Origin: an uncultured Verrucomicrobiota bacterium
Lineage (GTDB): Bacteria; Verrucomicrobiota; Verrucomicrobiae; Opitutales; Opitutaceae
DNA: 7,617 bases
Direction: 5' to 3'
NCBI GenBank assembly: GCA_946482165.1
Contig: CAMLQS010000246.1
Location: 1 to 7,617, forward strand
Below are positions 5,950-7,617 of this stretch, in pieces; position 1 is the first letter of the stretch; each line of letters starts with the position of its first letter. The notes under the pieces were generated by a model, which was not told the DNA's origin, ran no database searches, and was given only the letters and a program-made list of their open reading frames with translations. The position numbers and the translations under genes were made by a program.

Positions 5950-6807
5950 ATGAACGACAATCCTCTCTCTCACTCCTTGCCGAAGGTCGGCGTGCTTGGC
6001 CTCGGGATCATCGGCGCGATCTGGGCTCGCCACTACGCGGCGGCGGGTGTGCTGGCGGGGACTTGGAATCGCACGGCGCGCCCGGATGCGCCGGCTTGGC
6101 GCGAAACGCCGGAGGACGTGGCGGCGGCGGCGGAGGTTATCCAGATCGCGGTCGCGGATCCCGCGGCGGTGCGGGAGGTGCTGAAGCGGATCGTGCCGAG
6201 GCTCGCGCATGGCAAGGTCGTGGTCCAGTCGAGCACGATCGACCCGGAATCCAGCGAGGAATTTCGCCGGACGGTCGAAACGGCGGGATCACGCTACCTC
6301 GAGGCGCCGTTCACGGGTAGCAAGCCGGCGGCGGAGCAGCGGCAGACGGTGTTTTATCTTGGCGGGGAAGCGGCGCTTGTCGCGTGGCTGGAACCCCTGC
6401 TTTCGATCGTGTCGGCAACTCGCCTTCACATCGGCGACAATCGCCAGGCGGCGGCGCTGAAGCTGGCGATGAACCTCAATATCGCCGTGCAGATGCAGGG
6501 ACTGATCGAGGCCCGCGCACTTGCGAGCACGGCGGGGATCGGCGACGAGGTGTTTTACGGCGCGCTTGCGAAGAACGTCGGCTACTCGGGGCTCGTTAAG
6601 CTAAAGGAGCCCAAGCTGCGCGCGGGCGACTTTTCGCCGCAGTTCTCGGTGAAGCACCTTCACAAAGACCTGCGGCTCGCGTCGAAGGCCGCGGGGTGCG
6701 CCGAACTGCCGGCGCTGGACGCGGTGCGGGAGCAGTTGAAAGCCGCCGAGGCGCGCGGCTTTGGCGACGAGGACTTCATCGCGCTGCAAAAGGTGCTGGG
6801 CGTCTGA
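5950..6807 (+). CDS. NAD(P)-dependent beta-hydroxyacid dehydrogenase, glyoxylate/succinic semialdehyde reductase-like
   Basis: This 285-residue protein has the two-domain plan and length of the 3-hydroxyisobutyrate dehydrogenase superfamily. The N-terminal Rossmann fold starts with VGVLGLGIIG (residues 13-22, GxGxxG). NRT (40-42) follows the second strand; an Arg there usually favours NADPH over NADH. SSTIDPES (94-101) and YLEAPFTGSKPAA (116-128) form the substrate region. The catalytic lysine is Lys171 in ALKLAMN, with Asn175. F232 and KD (239-240) in the FSVKHLHKDLRLA segment match the C-terminal active-site edge. The pattern EAPxxGSKxxAE and the ending GFGDEDFIAL look most like glyoxylate/succinic semialdehyde reductases, which detoxify those aldehydes with NADPH. 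This substrate assignment is inference. The ATG at 5950 fits the family. GTG codons at 5920 and 5923, 10-13 bases after GGAGGGG (5903-5909), are an alternative start adding 9-10 residues. Confidence 0.87.
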   Translation: MNDNPLSHSLPKVGVLGLGIIGAIWARHYAAAGVLAGTWNRTARPDAPAWRETPEDVAAAAEVIQIAVADPAAVREVLKRIVPRLAHGKVVVQSSTIDPESSEEFRRTVETAGSRYLEAPFTGSKPAAEQRQTVFYLGGEAALVAWLEPLLSIVSATRLHIGDNRQAAALKLAMNLNIAVQMQGLIEARALASTAGIGDEVFYGALAKNVGYSGLVKLKEPKLRAGDFSPQFSVKHLHKDLRLASKAAGCAELPALDAVREQLKAAEARGFGDEDFIALQKVLGV

Positions 6808-6808
6808 A

Positions 6809-6838
6809 GGCGCGTTGGCAGTGGAGCTGCCGGGCGCC
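6809..6838 (+). terminator. Hairpin in the convergent gap, possible terminator
   Basis: Two bases after the oxidoreductase stop codon, GGCGC-G-TTGGCAG, a 5-base loop TGGAG, and CTGCCGG-GCGCC can pair as a 12-bp stem with two G-U wobbles and one bulged G. It occupies most of the 54-base gap before the convergent AraC-type gene ends. No U-tract follows on either strand. On the minus strand the wobbles become A-C mismatches, so it is better suited to the plus-strand transcript. Confidence 0.45.
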
Positions 6839-6861
6839 AAGCCGATGCCGATCGGGGGGCG

Positions 6862-7617
6862 CTATTTCCGAGGGATGTTCAGGCTGGCGGCGTGCCGGCG
6901 CTGGAACTCGGTCGGACTGCATCCGAAGGCGCCTTTGAAGAGCCGGGAAAAGTGAAGCTGGTCGGCGAAGCCGGCGGCGGCGGCGGCGTCCTTGACCAGG
7001 AGCGGCGCGGTTGAGAGGAGGCGCGCGGCGGTGTTGAGTTTGCGGCGGGTCAGGCAACGTTGCGGCGTGTCGCCGCGGAAGCGGGCGAACAGACGGCAGA
7101 GATGCGCGGGGTCGACCCGCGCGGCGGCGGCGAGATCGCGCAGGGACGAGAGCGTGGTGTGACGCTGTTCGATGACGTGGAGCGCGCGTTGCAGGGTGGC
7201 GTAGGCCCGCGGGCTGTCTCCGCCGCCGGCGCGCGCCCGCTCGCCGCTTTTCAGCAGGAGCAACCGCAGGTAGCCGACGGCCATCTCGTGGCGCAAGGAG
7301 CCTTCGCCACCCGCCTCGCGAAGCAGCTCCTCCAGCAAATTTCGGAGGCCCTCGGCGTCCGCGATGACGCCGCAGAAGGGCGGCGAGATCTCGAGGCGGC
7401 TCATCAGCTCCTCGCCTTCGCGCCCGAAGAAATCGACGAAGTATTTTTGCAGGGGCCGCCGCGAATCGCTGACGATGAGATGCGGCACGCCGGGGCCGTA
7501 GGTGAAGAAGTGTCCGGGGCGCAGGCGCGTCTCCTTGCCTGCGAGACGCAGGGTGCCGGAGCCGTCCGCGACAAACTCCCAGACGTAGGACCCGTAGCTC
7601 GCGCGCTCCACCCGATA
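6862..7617 (-). CDS. AraC-family transcriptional regulator (N-terminus cut by window edge)
   Basis: The visible 251 residues reach the right edge in open frame, so the true start lies outside. The N-terminal part looks like an AraC-type cupin sensing domain: VADGSGTLRL, then LRPGHFFTYGPGVPHLIV with the Pro-Gly and Pro-His features of that fold, and KYFVDFFG. The C-terminal 100 residues are a classic pair of helix-turn-helix motifs: LSSLRDLAAAARVDPAHLCRLF, and VKDAAAAAGFADQLHFSRLFK followed by GCSPTEFQRRH, the family signature. Such proteins usually bind a small molecule, often a sugar, in the cupin and activate nearby genes. The target is unknown; its only neighbour here is the convergent oxidoreductase, which is not a typical divergent target. 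The protein ends SLNIPRK. A GTG at 7611 is in frame but would cut into the cupin domain, so I do not take it as the start. Confidence 0.9.
   Translation of the reverse strand, partial: YRVERASYGSYVWEFVADGSGTLRLAGKETRLRPGHFFTYGPGVPHLIVSDSRRPLQKYFVDFFGREGEELMSRLEISPPFCGVIADAEGLRNLLEELLREAGGEGSLRHEMAVGYLRLLLLKSGERARAGGGDSPRAYATLQRALHVIEQRHTTLSSLRDLAAAARVDPAHLCRLFARFRGDTPQRCLTRRKLNTAARLLSTAPLLVKDAAAAAGFADQLHFSRLFKGAFGCSPTEFQRRHAASLNIPRK

Noticed and set aside
7609..7611. GTG at 7611 as the start of the AraC-type gene
   Set aside because: The frame stays open to the window edge and the cupin domain is already under way, so the gene is better read as truncated by the window.
1..7617. CRISPR arrays, tRNA genes, transposases, att sites or defence systems
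   Set aside because: I found no regularly spaced repeats, no tRNA cloverleaf pattern, no transposase or integrase motif and no terminal inverted repeats; the window reads as ordinary chromosome.

Overview
This is a GC-rich bacterial window with seven protein-coding genes and one more cut by the left edge. Six genes are on the minus strand and one, the oxidoreductase, is on the plus strand. The window has no rRNA, tRNA, CRISPR array, insertion sequence or phage gene that I can see. Codon use is uniformly GC-rich, and intergenic gaps are short (about 50 to 165 bases). The genes look chromosomal. The Suf proteins, the unusual Fur-family protein and the lack of Shine-Dalgarno sequences would suit a high-GC Verrucomicrobiota (Opitutales-like) organism. 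That is a guess from general resemblance, not a demonstrated placement.

Left part (1-1711, minus strand): a Fur/PerR/Irr-type regulator is followed by sufC and then the start of sufB, which runs off the left edge. SufB and SufC form the iron-sulfur cluster assembly scaffold and its ATPase. The regulator takes the position held by IscR or SufR in other bacteria. Two 15-base inverted repeats of GAATNATTC type lie just upstream of it, and one overlaps a possible -10 element. This suggests an autoregulated, iron- or peroxide-responsive suf operon, and it is the most interesting part of the window. The regulator lacks the structural CxxC zinc site and has Cys-Pro where PerR has a metal-binding aspartate.

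Middle (1789-5835, minus strand): a soluble hybrid sensor kinase (PAS-PAS-HisKA-HATPase-receiver) lies downstream of thioredoxin reductase (trxB). A clear intrinsic terminator at 3886-3919 separates the two. Upstream of trxB is a small lipoprotein with four beta-propeller-like repeats of 44-45 residues and unknown function. Lipoprotein and trxB may share a transcript, although a hairpin lies between them.

Right part (5836-7617): a 114-base divergent spacer with two short palindromes separates the lipoprotein from a plus-strand NAD(P)-dependent beta-hydroxyacid dehydrogenase of the glyoxylate/succinic semialdehyde reductase type. That gene converges on an AraC-family regulator whose N-terminus is cut by the right edge. 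A bulged hairpin lies in the 54-base gap between them. I see no pathway linking the right-hand genes to the suf cluster, apart from a loose redox theme.
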